The notes below the pieces were generated by a model. That model had not been told where the DNA came from. It saw nothing but the letters and a program-made list of their open reading frames with translations, and ran no database searches. Made by a program: the position numbers and the translations under genes. From NCBI RefSeq assembly GCF_022201045.2, contig NC_068563.1:1364001-1428000 (forward strand): a DNA stretch of 64,000 nucleotides. The letters are read 5' to 3'. The stretch is from Citrus sinensis. Lineage: Eukaryota; Streptophyta; Magnoliopsida; Sapindales; Rutaceae. Shown one piece after another: positions 1 through 12,900 of this stretch; positions within the stretch are counted from its first letter, which is position 1, and each line of letters begins with the position of its first letter.

Positions 1-559
1 ATGATTAGAGTATTACAATTGATTTTAGTACGTTGACAAAACCAAAATAAAAAAAAAAAAAAATCTACAAGTCATTATCTAATTTTAGAATGCTATTTTT
101 TTTCATTTCTAACCATTGCTTGTATCAATCCATTCACTTAAATAACATGTGAGCGTTAATTAATATGCAAGTGTGAAACAACTTACAAATAGCATGCCCA
201 AATTCCTTTGCATGCAAATTATGTTAGCATTCAAATGACATGTCACACCCCTTGCACAAAAATATTATTGTGCTTCCGATAAAGAGAACATCTTTGAAGA
301 GACCTGATATTTGATTAATATCACCAGGGAGTGTAAAAAGAATCACAGCATTTTGATTCGGCCCTAAGCTAGAATAATAACTATATTGCAAGAAATTACT
401 ATAACAGAAAAACCAGCTCGTTATATCTAATACAATTAGTCCTAAACTGAAGCATGGATTATAAAGAATTTCTATATACATGTAATCCACAAATGCAAAA
501 TGCCCTTGTGATCGTTACCACCATAATTCAATTAAAAAAGAGAGATTATCTAAGGAATG
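1..559. other. AT-rich 3' flank of the RMD5-like gene
   Basis: No gene is visible here. The stretch lies just downstream of the minus-strand RMD5 stop codon, so its right part should hold that gene's 3' UTR. A minus-strand open frame of 88 codons at 224-490 has no recognisable motif and looks like chance. Confidence 0.5.
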
Positions 560-1717
560 TCAGAAATATAGCTGCCTGCACTGTGCAACCGAGGCATCGG
601 CTGGACAATAAGGGCACTTGAATGATCTTGTGCTACTTTTTGACAGCTTCATTATCGATTGTTTGCAGAGAACATGCAGACATGGCATCAGCATTGGTGG
701 ATTCTCCTCACTTGCTTGCTCTCTACTCACTGGACAAACAAATATCGAGTGGAACTGAAATTCCTTCCCTAGCTCCAGTGGCACCGGGAGCTGTTTCATT
801 GCCTGCCACTCCTGCTTCTTGGCAGCCATTACATTTGCCAGCTTCAAGAGTGTGGGCAGTCCTTCCACTCCGGCTGCTATGGCAACAGTTAATGGACTCT
901 GGTAGGACTGTCCCAAGAGACTGCAGAATTGCCGGGTCAGCTCCTCAGTCATGTTGTCCCAATGAGCAGGAATCAGTAACTCAGCATAAGGGGATTTTTC
1001 AAGTTTTCCAGCCCACAAGAGAGAACCCATAAGCTTCTGGATCTCATCCAAGTGGATGGAAGCAAAAGGTGCAAGGTGAGTTCTAGCATAAACGAGTGCA
1101 TCAGCACGACCTTTCTTTTGCAAGATCTCCACAAACTGTAGACGGTGCAGCTTCAGCTCCAGACTTGTAGAATTTTGCTTGAGAGCTTCACGGTTGGCAG
1201 AGATCCACTTAAGTGCAGGCTCGATGTTCTTAATCCTCACGGCCTCAAGTATCTGATACATCTCCAAGAACTGAGATCCTAGGGCAGATGCCTCTGGTTC
1301 TCCAGCCTCATTTACTAGGCAATCTCCTAAATCAAACAAGCCTTGCCTGTAAAGGTGACTTGCAATGATCTGATTCAGTATATGGTGGTCGAAATCAACA
1401 TTTCTATATGCCTTGGATATGTCAGGATTAAATACTTTCTCAAGCAGTTTCAAGTACTTGCTGAGATTTGAGTTTAATTCCTTCTGCGGACCTTCTAATT
1501 GGCTTTGCAGACCAATTGCATTCAGCTTGACTTTTAGCTCTGCAAGGATGGATTTCAGATCAATAGGGAAGCTGGTGTCATCAACCGACTGGATTTTTGT
1601 TAATGTCTGCTCAATTTCAAGTCCCACTTGATCAATTACTTCTTGGGATTTAGAGCAAGACAACTTTTGCTTCTTGGTGACACGATCAAATGCATCCTTT
1701 ACAGTACTTAGCTCCAT
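560..1717 (-). CDS. RMD5: RMD5 homolog, RING-type subunit of the CTLH/GID E3 ubiquitin ligase
   Basis: A single coding exon gives 385 residues, the usual size for plant RMD5/GID2 homologs. The family forms the catalytic RING module of the CTLH (GID) ubiquitin ligase in cytosol and nucleus, partnered by a GID9/MAEA-type subunit. The N-terminal third is helical and charged. The middle (about 120-290) fits the CTLH/CRA region, with a stretch around 150-185 reading like a CTLH motif. The C-terminus holds a degenerate RING from C328: a CPVS start, then C346, H348, C351 and a closing CPYC (C368, C371), ending in LYF. The serine in place of the second cysteine is typical of this non-canonical gid-type RING. 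The start is the first ATG after a predicted 5'-UTR intron acceptor at 1720-1721. Family assignment is confident; partners and targets come from family knowledge. Confidence 0.93.
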   Translation of the reverse strand: MELSTVKDAFDRVTKKQKLSCSKSQEVIDQVGLEIEQTLTKIQSVDDTSFPIDLKSILAELKVKLNAIGLQSQLEGPQKELNSNLSKYLKLLEKVFNPDISKAYRNVDFDHHILNQIIASHLYRQGLFDLGDCLVNEAGEPEASALGSQFLEMYQILEAVRIKNIEPALKWISANREALKQNSTSLELKLHRLQFVEILQKKGRADALVYARTHLAPFASIHLDEIQKLMGSLLWAGKLEKSPYAELLIPAHWDNMTEELTRQFCSLLGQSYQSPLTVAIAAGVEGLPTLLKLANVMAAKKQEWQAMKQLPVPLELGKEFQFHSIFVCPVSREQASEENPPMLMPCLHVLCKQSIMKLSKSSTRSFKCPYCPADASVAQCRQLYF

Positions 1718-1719
1718 TT

Positions 1720-3259
1720 CTTATAAAAAATGAGAAGTTCCTGCAGAATGAAGAGGCATCATAATATGAGCCATGCCATGCATTATTCAAAATACACAGA
1801 AACACATGGCTATTATGTCAAGAATGTGAGAACCAAAGAGGATAAGAAAAGCACACTTCAAAATTACAATAAGCATGGTATAATTATCTATAATAAATAA
1901 ATAACAAAATCACATCTTCACTGGATATCTATCTTTTTCACAAGGTTGGGCTCATCTCAAGCTTTCTCGAGATCAGCGCTAAACTATTAAACACTTCTTC
2001 AAGTTATTGAGACCAAAACTATTGAATCTCACGGACAGTCTCATACAAACTCAACATTTGAATCTCTTTCACTAACAAACATGCAATAGATTTGGATATG
2101 ATCAGTCCAAAAGAATTAAACTAGGGGGAGATACAGTGTCATACATGATCCTCCTATTTAGTCTGACTGTAATAAAATATAACGAGAATAAAACATATCT
2201 CAACAATACCTATCATGCTTGCTACAAAAAAACAGCTATTGAAAAATAAATTCCTGCAAGGTAAATTGATGAACACGTTTTCCCTTGCTACTACTTACAA
2301 CACCAAGTAATCTAAAAGTTGATGAGTCATCTGAGTCCTTTCAGAATTCTCTCTGCAGCCTAACCAAGTGTCATTAATAGGCCACGTCGTACACAGATGA
2401 CAAGGCATCAAGTTTCAAACACATAATACAAGCATCTACTCCATTACAAATTTACAATCCTATGTAAAAAAAAATAAAAAAAAAGTCCACATTTCAACAT
2501 AATGCTTCTGATAGCATCCAATAAAATAACCATTAATGAATGGCTGTAGTTCCCTGAGTCCCCAGAATCTTAAAACCTACCAAAAGAAACTGTAAGGTTC
2601 TCAACCATATATTTAGGCAATTTCTGTTCATCAAAATACCTCCTCCCAATTTTACTCAGAACCCTAGTACAACAAATAAATTCATCGAGAACCAGCATTT
2701 CTGATAAGACCCTTTTTTTTTCCAGGCATTCCATCAGCAGAAACTAAATCCCCTCCCGACCAAAGTTGGTTGGGGTTCAAACCAAGACTTCTCGTACCAC
2801 CACAATAGAATTTAATGGTTGAACGAACTAGCACCCGCAATTAGAAATCCAATAAAACACAAATGATAACAAAAAGTCCATAAATTGAAAAATCAGTTTA
2901 ATCCTAAACTAAATCATTGCTACAATGTATCAATAAAAAGCCTGAAAAATCCTAAACCAACAAAAATTTAAACCCTGCAATATTGCAAGCACCAAGCAAC
3001 GAACTATAACGAAATCAAAATTCATTAAAATAGCAAAAAGAAATATAATAAAAAGATAAAGAATTGCAATATCCATGCGATATAAGCTGTTTTTAATGCC
3101 AAAAATAAACACAAAACCTAAAACTCAATTTTTTTTTAATTAATTTCCTAAACTATAACACAGAATAAATAACAGAGAACATAAAATTATAAAATTACAA
3201 GATGCAATAAGGTAAGAGACTGAGAATTATATTAATTGAAATTCGCAAAGAATTCGTAC
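1720..3259 (-). other. Predicted 5'-UTR intron of the RMD5-like gene
   Basis: Read on the minus strand, a GT donor (GTACGAATT) starts at 3259 and an AG acceptor ends at 1720, two bases before the start codon. The 1.54 kb between is AT-rich with no open frame of note. Leader exon 1 would lie at about 3260-3350. Long leader introns are common in plant housekeeping genes. The splice sites are seen; their use is inferred. Confidence 0.65.
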
Positions 3260-3672
3260 CGATTTTAGCAGATCGAGATTGGAGCAAGAGTGAGGGAGAA
3301 GAATGTTAAGCGGGCGAGAGCTCGGGGAGACGAAAGGCTTCGTACGACACAAACACACATGTCACTTTTGTTATTTAATTGCCCCTCAAGTAGTTTCAAG
3401 TAGTCAGATATTTGTGCGAAAAATCATGTCGTACAAATTATGCAAATAGTACGATATGTCATCTATATGATAAATTTATGTACGATAAATCATACAGTGC
3501 TTTTTCGGGAATAAATTTTGTACGAGCTGTCATATATATTCCAAATATCTAAATTTTAAGTCATACACATTATTCAGATATTTACGACATGTCATCCGTA
3601 TTCTCATCCAAGTCCAACCACATGTACTTGAACAAGTCCAAAGCTCAAGAACAGAAGTCTCGCAAAGCACAA
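3260..3672. promoter_or_regulatory. Shared divergent promoter region, RMD5-like / MSRB2
   Basis: The RMD5 leader exon (minus) and the MSRB2 start codon (plus) are only about 0.3-0.4 kb apart, so both promoters must share this interval. It carries an unusual crowd of TCGTAC/GTACGA-type words, near 3254, 3341, 3429, 3450, 3481 and 3520. A partly repeated block begins with CAGATATTT at about 3405 and again at about 3576. No clear TATA box was identified. Confidence 0.5.
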
Positions 3673-5624
3673 ATGGGCTTCAACGTTCTGAAAACGTCAC
3701 CTGTCTCTTGTTCTTCCAGAACCTTCTCCTCAGTCCTCTCTAATCTTAATTTTATCCACTCTCCGACAACTACCAGACTTTTTACAAACCGCTTGAATTC
3801 TTTGGCTCCTTCTTTGCTTAAGCTTAAGCCTCTCACTGTCACTGGCACTGGCTGCATTTCATCATCTGGGTTCTATAGGTCGCTGCGTTTTGAGCAGAAT
3901 AAGCGTAGCTTTCGTGGTGGGGTTGTTCTAGCCGTGGCTTCCGGGCCTGCGTCGGTCAATAAATCGGAGGAGGAGTGGCGCGCTATTCTCTCACCGGAGC
4001 AGTTTCGGATTTTGCGCCAAAAGGCCACTGAGTATGTGATTTTTCTTTGGAAATCGGAAATATGAATTTTCTATTTTGAGATGAAAACGGAAATGAATGC
4101 TTAAATGATTAAAGATTGGCTGGTACTGGTGAAGGATTTAGCTTGTACTCGAATGGCTTAGCTTTGTTGCATTGGTGTGGTGTGTGAACAAAAAACATGA
4201 ACAAGAAGCTTAAAAATTTAAGAAACAAGAGAAGCGTTGTGTGAGAAAGTATCTTTGACTGTTTCACATTTTAGATTCAGCTGAAATTTGACCGTTTTGA
4301 TTATATTTATCAACGTGCTTTACTTTTCTGGAGTTATACAAATCTTCCTTTGCCAGTCTCTTGCGTTCAAAGTTAAGATATTAACATGTATCTGAGTAAT
4401 TTGGAAGTAGAACAAAGACGTCCTTTCCTTATCTAGGAATATTTATTGGGTATCCCTATGTCAACAAGCTTTTAGCTTTGACTTTTGATATGCGATTGGA
4501 AATTTGAAACTCAAACCTTTAGTTGATTATGGGTTTTGCAAACTTGTGATGTTTGTGTAGGTTTTTATATTCCATTTCAGTCAAGCCTATTCCGTAAATT
4601 TCCATAATAAGTGGTTTGATTACTTGTAACATAAGGGGGTGATGTGGTGGAGGCATATGCTGTGAGAAGTGAAGCCGTGGAAGTACGAAAGTTGTGTCCA
4701 TAGTCAGACTAGAAAAAACAGAATACTAAAATGTGGGCTACAGACTACAGTTGCGTGATCTAGTATAAATGGTTATTTTTCTATATTTACAGCAGAAACA
4801 GTCATTAATTTGCCAAAACATTACAGGATGGCAAAATGGAGTAATCAGTTAATTAAACAGCGTGCACATTAATTAACTGATTGTTGATATTATTTCTGGG
4901 TGGCGTTTGATTGCAGAAGCATACTTTGATTAAGGATGAGGGTGTTTTAGCTGTATTAGTAGATGGGGAGGAGTTGTGTTTGAAATCTAAATATTTCTTT
5001 TCTTTTTACCTTTTTTTTTTTTGGTTCTCACATACCAAGTCTGAGGACTAGAGAAATATTGTTTTGCTAATGTATCAACCATCTGCTTCCGTTACAAACT
5101 AACTCTAGTTTCGAAGATGGAATGCGAATGCTTATCCTTATCTGAGAATCTAATATTAAAAGCTGCAAAGTTGTTTATTACATTCTTTTAGATGGAGTAT
5201 TGACGTTGTTTTGGGTCCTTCACAGGTACCCAGACACAGGAGAATATGACAAGCATTTTGAAGAGGGTATCTATAACTGTTCTGCTTGTGGGACTCCACT
5301 TTATAAGTCCACAACCAAATTTAACTCTGGTTGCGGCTGGCCAGCTTTTTATGAGGGTCTCCCTGGAGCCATAAATTGCAGTGTAAGCTGCCTCAACTCT
5401 TAATCTTTCTCTAATATCCATATTAGTTCGTCTTTAACAACATTGTATCATTTTATCAGCCGGACCCAGATGGTCTGAGGATTGAAATTACTTGCGCAGC
5501 ATGTGGTGGCCATCTAGGCCATGTTTTCAAAGGTGAAGGGTTTCCCACACCCACAGATGAACGGCATTGCGTGAATAGTATATCCCTCAAGTTTGTTCCA
5601 GCTAATTCTGGTTCTTCTATGTGA
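3673..5624 (+). CDS. MSRB2: Peptide-methionine (R)-S-oxide reductase B, plastid, two-cysteine type
   Basis: Three exons (3673-4031, 5226-5382, 5460-5624) join in frame to 226 residues. The enzyme reduces methionine-R-sulfoxide in proteins, protecting plastid proteins from oxidation. Residues 1 to about 75 are rich in Ser, Thr, Arg and Leu and lack acidic residues, as in a chloroplast transit peptide. The SelR domain follows: zinc cysteines C138/C141 (CSAC) and C184/C187 (CAAC), resolving C156 in SGCGWPAF, and catalytic C209 in RHCVNS. SGCGWP rather than SGTGWP places it with plastid MSRB2 and not MSRB1. An upstream in-frame ATG at 3589 would add 28 residues. I prefer 3673 because the extra stretch looks like promoter/leader sequence and the shorter start puts a transit-like peptide first. 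Confidence 0.93.
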
Positions 5625-6972
5625 AGTAAAATTACAATTGTTATTTCAAGAACATCGATTCTGTGTAAAATGTGGTAACCCAGTGATGTAACTCAAATAA
5701 AGTTGTGATGCTAGCTCATAGCACTGAGAACTTCTTTCTATACTTTCGGCAAATGTGTTCATTCTCTGTTTCTGCTAATAAAAAATCCTGCGATACTGGC
5801 TCGCAATTATATATTTACCATACAGTGTATTAAGGTGCTTGTAGGTTTGTTTTCACTTACCGTCAATGTGTATACTACCTATTCCGGAACAAAACAGAAA
5901 AAATATCGTTGATTCAGTGTGTTTATATTATTGGATGGTTGCGATTCTTTGGGTTGCAGAATTTCAAATGAATGATACTGTTGCAGCCTGGTAGCTTCTC
6001 AAAATGAAGCAAGGCCGTTGCTCGCCTTGATCATCTGGGAGTGGGTGACAATTGTTGCTCACCGACATTTTGGAGATATTGAAATCAATGTTATAGATAT
6101 AAATTGTTATGAGGGAGGAACGCGTTTTGATGTCTTTTACTATTCGGCTAGTGCTTTAATTAACAAATTGTTACCCATTTACTTGAGAATTTAAAGTTTT
6201 TTCTACTTACAAGCTCCTGTCATTTTAGAACCAACTTATTTATTTAAATTTAACATAATCATGATACATGAAAAACGAATTATCTTGTCAAATAAAATAT
6301 ATGAGTTTGAAACTTGCTGTAACTTTAATTTTGAGAGAAGAACTTGAAATTCGTGTGGGTATGTTTTTTCCTTTTATTTAAGGTAGCTTCCTCCCATTTC
6401 ATCATAACAGAAGTGTATGTAATATTAAAAAAAAAAAGTAATTTTTTTCGGTAGGAATTTCTAATTTTTTTTTTTTTAAATTCTGGCATTTCAGATTGTA
6501 ACATTTCCTTCGTGTTGATAATCTGTAGTCCGCGTTTAATATAAATCGACGTGGATTTTTCCACTTGTCGTGACTATGAAGCTCCTTCCCGGATAAACTA
6601 CAACTCGCTGTAAAGCCCGCCACGTGTACATTAGGATTAAAATAATATCCAGTGGACGTTAAAAGCCAGTTATTGCCCAAACGTTTGCATTTCCACCACA
6701 AAACTAAAACTCTGGATTAAAGTCTTTTCCCTCTAAATTCTAAATTTCTCTCTGCATCTCAAATAGTTATAATATAAATTCACGGGTCTATAATGTGTGC
6801 TCACTTCTTCTCCTCTTGCTTAATTTAGCTGTTCAATATAAGCAAGCGGCACAAGCACAACACTTGGTTTATTGAAAGGGAGAAAAAAAAAAAAATCTTA
6901 ACATAGAATAAAAGTCAAATGCCCTTTTGATTTGTTGTTTTTCTTTATTTTAGTTTCTTTAGTTGAGCTACT
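5625..6972. promoter_or_regulatory. MSRB2 3' flank and KEA3 promoter/leader
   Basis: No gene is seen. The right part is the KEA3 upstream region. It has a G-box core (CACGTG) at 6621-6626, about 350 bases before the KEA3 start, and a homopurine run just before the start codon. G-boxes bind bZIP and bHLH factors and are frequent in light-responsive plastid genes; use here is inference. Confidence 0.4.
5696..5701 (+). terminator. Candidate poly(A) signal AATAAA of MSRB2
   Basis: A canonical AATAAA lies 72 bases after the MSRB2 stop codon, a normal distance for a short plant 3' UTR. Cleavage just downstream is inferred. Confidence 0.45.
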
Positions 6973-9900
6973 ATGTTGGAAAGCTTAGCTTGTTATCATC
7001 ACAGCCCTAAGGTAACCGTTCTTGTTCTGTTATTACTGCTAGTTGTTACCCTTTTCTTAGTGATCAGTATACATGTTCAATAATAAATAATAATGGTTTC
7101 TTGAATTTTGTTAATGTTTTTTTATTTAAACTTATATATCCATTGGAAAACACAGTGTTGTATCTTAACTTCGTGAGCGAGACAGTAATTGAGGTTGTTA
7201 TGATTAATTCCAGTGTTAATGTGTGTTTGAAGTAGTAGCCTTCTTCTGTCACATTTTATGAAAATTTGTCATCAATTAATCCCAGATTGTCTTGATAAAT
7301 TGCAGGTATATGACATCTTTGGACAAACTAGCTTGATCAGAGCGTACGGTCACGATTCTTATGGCGTGCTATATTTGTGCAAGCAGAAAATTCATGTGCA
7401 ATCCCATGTTGAAAATTACAAGGTTTATCATCGCTCTTTTGCCTTCATAAATAGTTTTGAGGGAAGGAAACTGTTAGCGCCCTCAATATCTGGTTGGAGA
7501 TGTTTATCTTTCTCCAACAATAATAGACCGCAGACCCGCTGGGAAGGATTCCGGACATATGCTGCAGCTGAAGTTGCTGGTGCCGTTGATGTCATTAATG
7601 ATTTAGGATTGGATACTTTGACATTTTTAGCTGTGACTGTCATTGTTGTTCCTGTATTCAAGATTGCTAGAGCTAGCCCTGTAAGAATATCACTCACATT
7701 TCAATTATTTTCTCATTTCTGTATTTCCTGCCACCTTGGGATTCTTTTTTAAGATTGTGATTGATATCTCAACAATGGTGTTCCTGAATGATAATAAGAA
7801 TTCTTTGTCGTTCTCAGATACTTGGTTTCTTTTTTGCTGGAATTGTTCTCAATCAGCTTGGCATCATCAGAAACCTTACAGATGTTAAAGTTCTGTCTGA
7901 ATGGGGAATTCTTTTCTTGGTAAGCACAATTGCTAATTCCGTTAGTGCCACTTATGTTTTGTTCTTCTGCTGGGTTGCTTATCAATCTAATGAGCTAAAA
8001 TTTATTATTCAATCATTATTGGTGATGTCTCTCATATTGTTACTGGTGTTCCTTTCAGCTGTTTGAGATGGGCTTGGAGCTTTCACTTGCACGCCTGAAG
8101 GCCCTTGCAAAATTTGCCTTTGGAATGGGATTGACCCAGGTTTGATTTTAACTATTAAACTGTGATCCAAAAGTTAATAGGCTTTAAAATCTTGTGGATA
8201 ACACAGTGCACAAAATTTAAGCTGTTTGGCATGATCCTGCACCAACAAGCTGGATGAATTTGTGACAATATCTTAAGAAGTGTTTGCATGTTATTAAATT
8301 GCACTTTCACAACTTGGAGGTTAATTTCCATATCTATGTTTGAAAAGCAAACTCAAATGTTTAGCTTTGCTGTCAGAGTTAAGATTATGTTGGTGAGAGG
8401 GGGAACTCTCATAGCAGACTGTGAATTTATATCCTTTTCTGACCTTTCATTTTCCTTATTTGTGGAAGGTTGTGTTATCCACTCTTGCTTTCACAGCATT
8501 TGAACTTCCTCCTAATGGAGCTGTGGGAACAAGAATCTTGGAGTTTCTTTTCCACTCAAGGTCGGATTTGGTGAGAACACACTTCTATTCATGTTAAAAG
8601 TGGTCACATGCATTTTTTTTTCTTTATTCGGTCCCGTATTTGGACTGTGATTTCAGTCTAGTATCTCTTATCCCCTGTTTTTTATATGAATTTTAATCCT
8701 CTTAATATTGTTAAACAGCATGGTGAGTGGGCATTCTATTGTGCTTTCATATTTATCCACATATATCCATATTTTTTCTGTTGAAAATTATTGATGAGCC
8801 ATGCTTTTGTGGGAAGATTATAAATAACTCTGTTTTTAAAGGAGAAACAATGTTAGAGACTGCCTTGGGCCGTTCCTTGGAACAATAATCTATGAAACTT
8901 AAGGAGCATGGAATATAAATAATGCCTATTGGGTGAAGCAATGAACGTACTTTCTAATGGATTTATATTAGTCAGCCGCTGGAAATTTTTATATTAGCAA
9001 AGTGGTCACAGTAAATTTTTGATTTGTAATTTTCATCGTTCTTTAATCTAACTTTCCAAAAATTCGTTGATTTATGAATCTTGATCCTGATGAATGCTTC
9101 TCAAGTCAAAATTAGGAATTATTTACCATTTGAGTGTTTCCAACTGTAGCTTGATATTGAAATATTGTGATGATATTCTTCTTGTGTTTGTTTGTACAAA
9201 TTGTAATAATTTTTCTCAGGTCAACATCAGAAGCATTGATGAAGCTGTAGTCATTGGTGCTGCTTTATCTTTGTCATCTTCAGCTTTTGTTCTGCAGGTA
9301 TCCAAATTGCTAATATCTATAAATGATTTTGTAGATCCTACAATAAGCTTTTCTCAAATTGCTATTTAGTGAATTATGAGATTTCCGGGAACTGTATTGG
9401 ATAGAGCATTGTGGAGCTTATCATGCATGATGTATGTATAGCTTCTTGCAGAGAAAGGCGAGCTCCCAACAAGATTTGGCTCAGCAACTTTGGGAATCCT
9501 GCTGCTACAGGTTATATTTATTGCTTTTGCTTTAGCAATTCTTTATAAAATTTCTATTATTTCCTTTGAGGGACTCTCATATGACATCAATAACCCTTTT
9601 GGACTTGTGCTGCTCGATATGTGCAGGACATAGCGGTCGTCCCTCTCTTAGTCATACTGCCAGTGTTAGAGAGCCAGGTAAGCGAGAGGTTTTTCTTTCC
9701 TAGGAAAAAGCTAAATCTCTATCAAAGATGGACTGGAACATCTCTTAAATGATGAAATGGCTTTTGAATAAAATGCCAATGATAATTTCTGATGTCCTTA
9801 AATAACCAAAACTAATTGTTAACTTTGAATATCCATGATAATTTCTTATATGTGTTCTTTTCTTTATCTCTTACGCTCAGTTTATTAACTTTGTGAACTG

Positions 9901-12900
9901 AGACTATTAGCTGGCATCTTTTCTGTTTTCTTACTCTTTCCCTATTTTCTGTTCTTACTTTCTACTTTTCCCTTCTAGCTGAGACACTTATTACTTTCTC
10001 CCCTGATATGTACATGCTTTCATTTTCTTAGTAATTGCTTCATTCATTGTTTCTTTCTATTTTTAAAATAGCAGTACTTTTATGGTTCCAGATCTGGTTT
10101 GCACTATGATTCCATTGAGTTAAAATATATATATATATATTAGTCTAAACCATATATACCTCGCAATAATATTTAAGGGAATTGTTCTCACTAACTTTGG
10201 TACTATATATTGAACTGGGAATAGCTTTTTATCTAATGAAGGTGATGTAAATCAAGTGTTAAATAAGGGTTCGAGGTGCTTCTGGAAGAAACTTTGGTCA
10301 CCGGGGGAGCTGTTTTTCTCTCTCCTTTTTTTCCCCTCATGCATTGGTTTTTCAACTTTTTCACAGAATTTAGCAGAAGGGAGTGTCTGGCCAATGCTTG
10401 TTAAAGAAAGTTTGAAGGCATTAGCTGGATTAGGTCTACTTTCTCTTGGAGGAAAATATCTTCTTCGGCGAGTTTTTGAGGTGGCAATTTGCTTTCTAGT
10501 GAAACTCTTTATTTTCAATTTTTCTGAAGCTATGCTGAACTTATGAAATTTAGGTTGTTGCAGAAGCAAGGAGCTCAGAAGCTTTTGTTGCACTTTGCCT
10601 TCTAACTGTTGCAGGGACATCACTTCTTACCCAGAAACTGGGCTTCAGTGACACGGTTTTAACTCTACTCTATGTTGGAAAACATTTTTGGCTGATAGTT
10701 CCCAGTCCACATTATAACAGAATTTGATTTCATTGAGCAGCTTGGAGCATTTTTGGCGGGGGCGATATTAGCAGAAACAAATTTCCGGACTCAGATTGAA
10801 GCTGATATAAGACCATTTAGAGGCTTACTTCTAGGATTATTTTTTGTGACTACTGGGAGTTCTATTGATATTGAGGTACTTGAAAATTATGTGAAGTTAT
10901 GTTTCCTTGGATCTATATTTCAATGAAGCATATGGCTTTGTTTTTTCAATTTGATACGCGTTAATACTTCTGAAATAGCATATTCACTAATAATTCTTGT
11001 CTGCATTTCTTCCATTATTCTTCTTTTCCTGTGCAGCTTCTTTTCCGAGAGTGGCCAAATGTACTTGCGCTCCTGGCAGGTTTAATCATCATCAAGACAC
11101 TGATCATATCAGCAATAGGTCCCCGTGTAGGCCTCACTCTGCAAGAAAGTGTGAGAATAGGATTGCTTCTATCTCAAGGAGGCGAGTTTGCCTTCGTAGT
11201 ATTTTCTCTAGCTAACAGGTCAGTCATAAATTCCACCATTTTGCTTCGATAAGGCAGTTTAACATACAAGATTTGCCTCTGGTCATAAAATCTCATTCCT
11301 TGTCGGAAACAGGCTGGGGGTGCTACCACTTGAGCTTAACAAGCTGCTCATAATTGTTGTTGTACTGTCAATGGCTCTGACTCCATTGCTTAATGAAATT
11401 GGAAGATGGGCTGCTGATTTCATTGATGACAAGTTTGCCTCAGAGGATGTATGTTCTTACATTAAGATTCACTTTGCAGTTTAATTAGAAATGATGTTTG
11501 AATTAAGTTTTTGTGCCATGGGTGTTTATACAGTGTATCTCCATCCGGTTTCAACTTTCTCAATTTGATTATTTGCATTTTTGTGACTTTCAAGTAGAGT
11601 GCTAAATGAATGTTACAATAAATGTTGATGAAATTGTAAAAATTGTTTTCAATAACTCTGATCATATCTAGTTCATTGGTTTCATTTCATAAATAGATGT
11701 TTTTGGAATCTTGGCACTTCTGTTGTCAAAGTACATGTGCATCTGTCATACTTGACACACAAGCATACATACTCAATATGTATTTTTTTTAAATTTATTT
11801 CTTCTGAATTAGTATTGTTGATATATATTTACATACGAATTTTTCTCAGAAAGTTGAAGAGATGGTGAACTATGAGGGTAGTGAGCCTGTTGTTATTGTT
11901 GGATTTGGACAAATGGGCCAGGTATGTTAGTCAAAAAGTTACTTTGCAGTGAGAACTATCATTTTCTTTAAGCTGAAAATTTTGTTGTCTTGTGCTCTTA
12001 TTTTGTGCATGCAGGTCCTCGCGAATTTGTTGTCTGCCCCACTGGCTTCTGGATCAGATGGCAATACTGTTGGATGGCCTTTTGTGGCTTTTGATCTGAA
12101 TCCTTCCGTAGTCAAGGTCAGGAAGAGTTGTATGTTTCAACTATTGTATTTCAATTTTGGCATTTTTATTTATAGAATTCTAATTTTATGTAAAATGTTA
12201 ATATGATCAACAAGGGTCTGATGTCAGAAGAAGAGAGTATATGCCATCTTTTATCGTACAAATATGTTCTTTAGTTATTTTTCACATCTTTACTTCCATC
12301 GTATGATTCAGTGTCAGTTAGTAGTTTATTCAAAGTGATGACACTAACATTTATTCACCATTGCATTTTCAGGAATCTAGAAAACTGGGGTTTCCCATTC
12401 TGTATGGGGATGCGTCACGTCCAGCAGTTTTGCTGTCTGCTGGCATCACTTCTCCAAAAGCTGTCATGATCATGTACACGGATAAGAAGAGGACAATTGA
12501 GGCAGTTCAAAGGCTTCGGCTTGCTTTCCCAGCAGTAAGGCTTTCTTTCCTTTGTGTGTATGTGTGTGTGTTTGTGTGTTTTGCATGTGTCAGTGAGTCT
12601 GTAATTTGGACAATCAATTACAGTATCATGTCTTTATGAGCAATGCTGCAAGTAATGAAAATTAACATGAAAATGAAACTACGCCATAGTTCATTTCTTC
12701 ATAAGTCATATGACATGAATGATATGAAGTATGTCCTTATATTGGTTTATGTAAAATAAATTTTATCTTTTTATTTATTTTAAATTTGTGCATCTTTTAT
12801 TTCCTGGTTGGTGTTAGTAATCTAAGGTTAATAATATTAATCTCATCAGATTCCCATTTATGCTCGAGCTCAAGACATGATGCATCTTTTGGATTTGAAG

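Noticed and set aside
622-1032. Plus-strand open frame of 136 codons
   Set aside because: It lies antisense to the RMD5 coding exon and its residues match no family; it is a shadow of the real gene.
3589-3672. In-frame ATG upstream of the MSRB2 start
   Set aside because: The 28 extra residues are charged, fall within the repeat-rich promoter interval, and would put a non-transit stretch before the transit peptide.
10268-10290. GGTTCGAGG, like a tRNA B box
   Set aside because: No matching A box, acceptor stem or anticodon arm around it. No tRNA gene is visible anywhere in the window.
10256-10366. Open frame extending KEA3 exon 9 upstream
   Set aside because: A TTCACAG acceptor at 10366 keeps the family frame, and the upstream part is intron.
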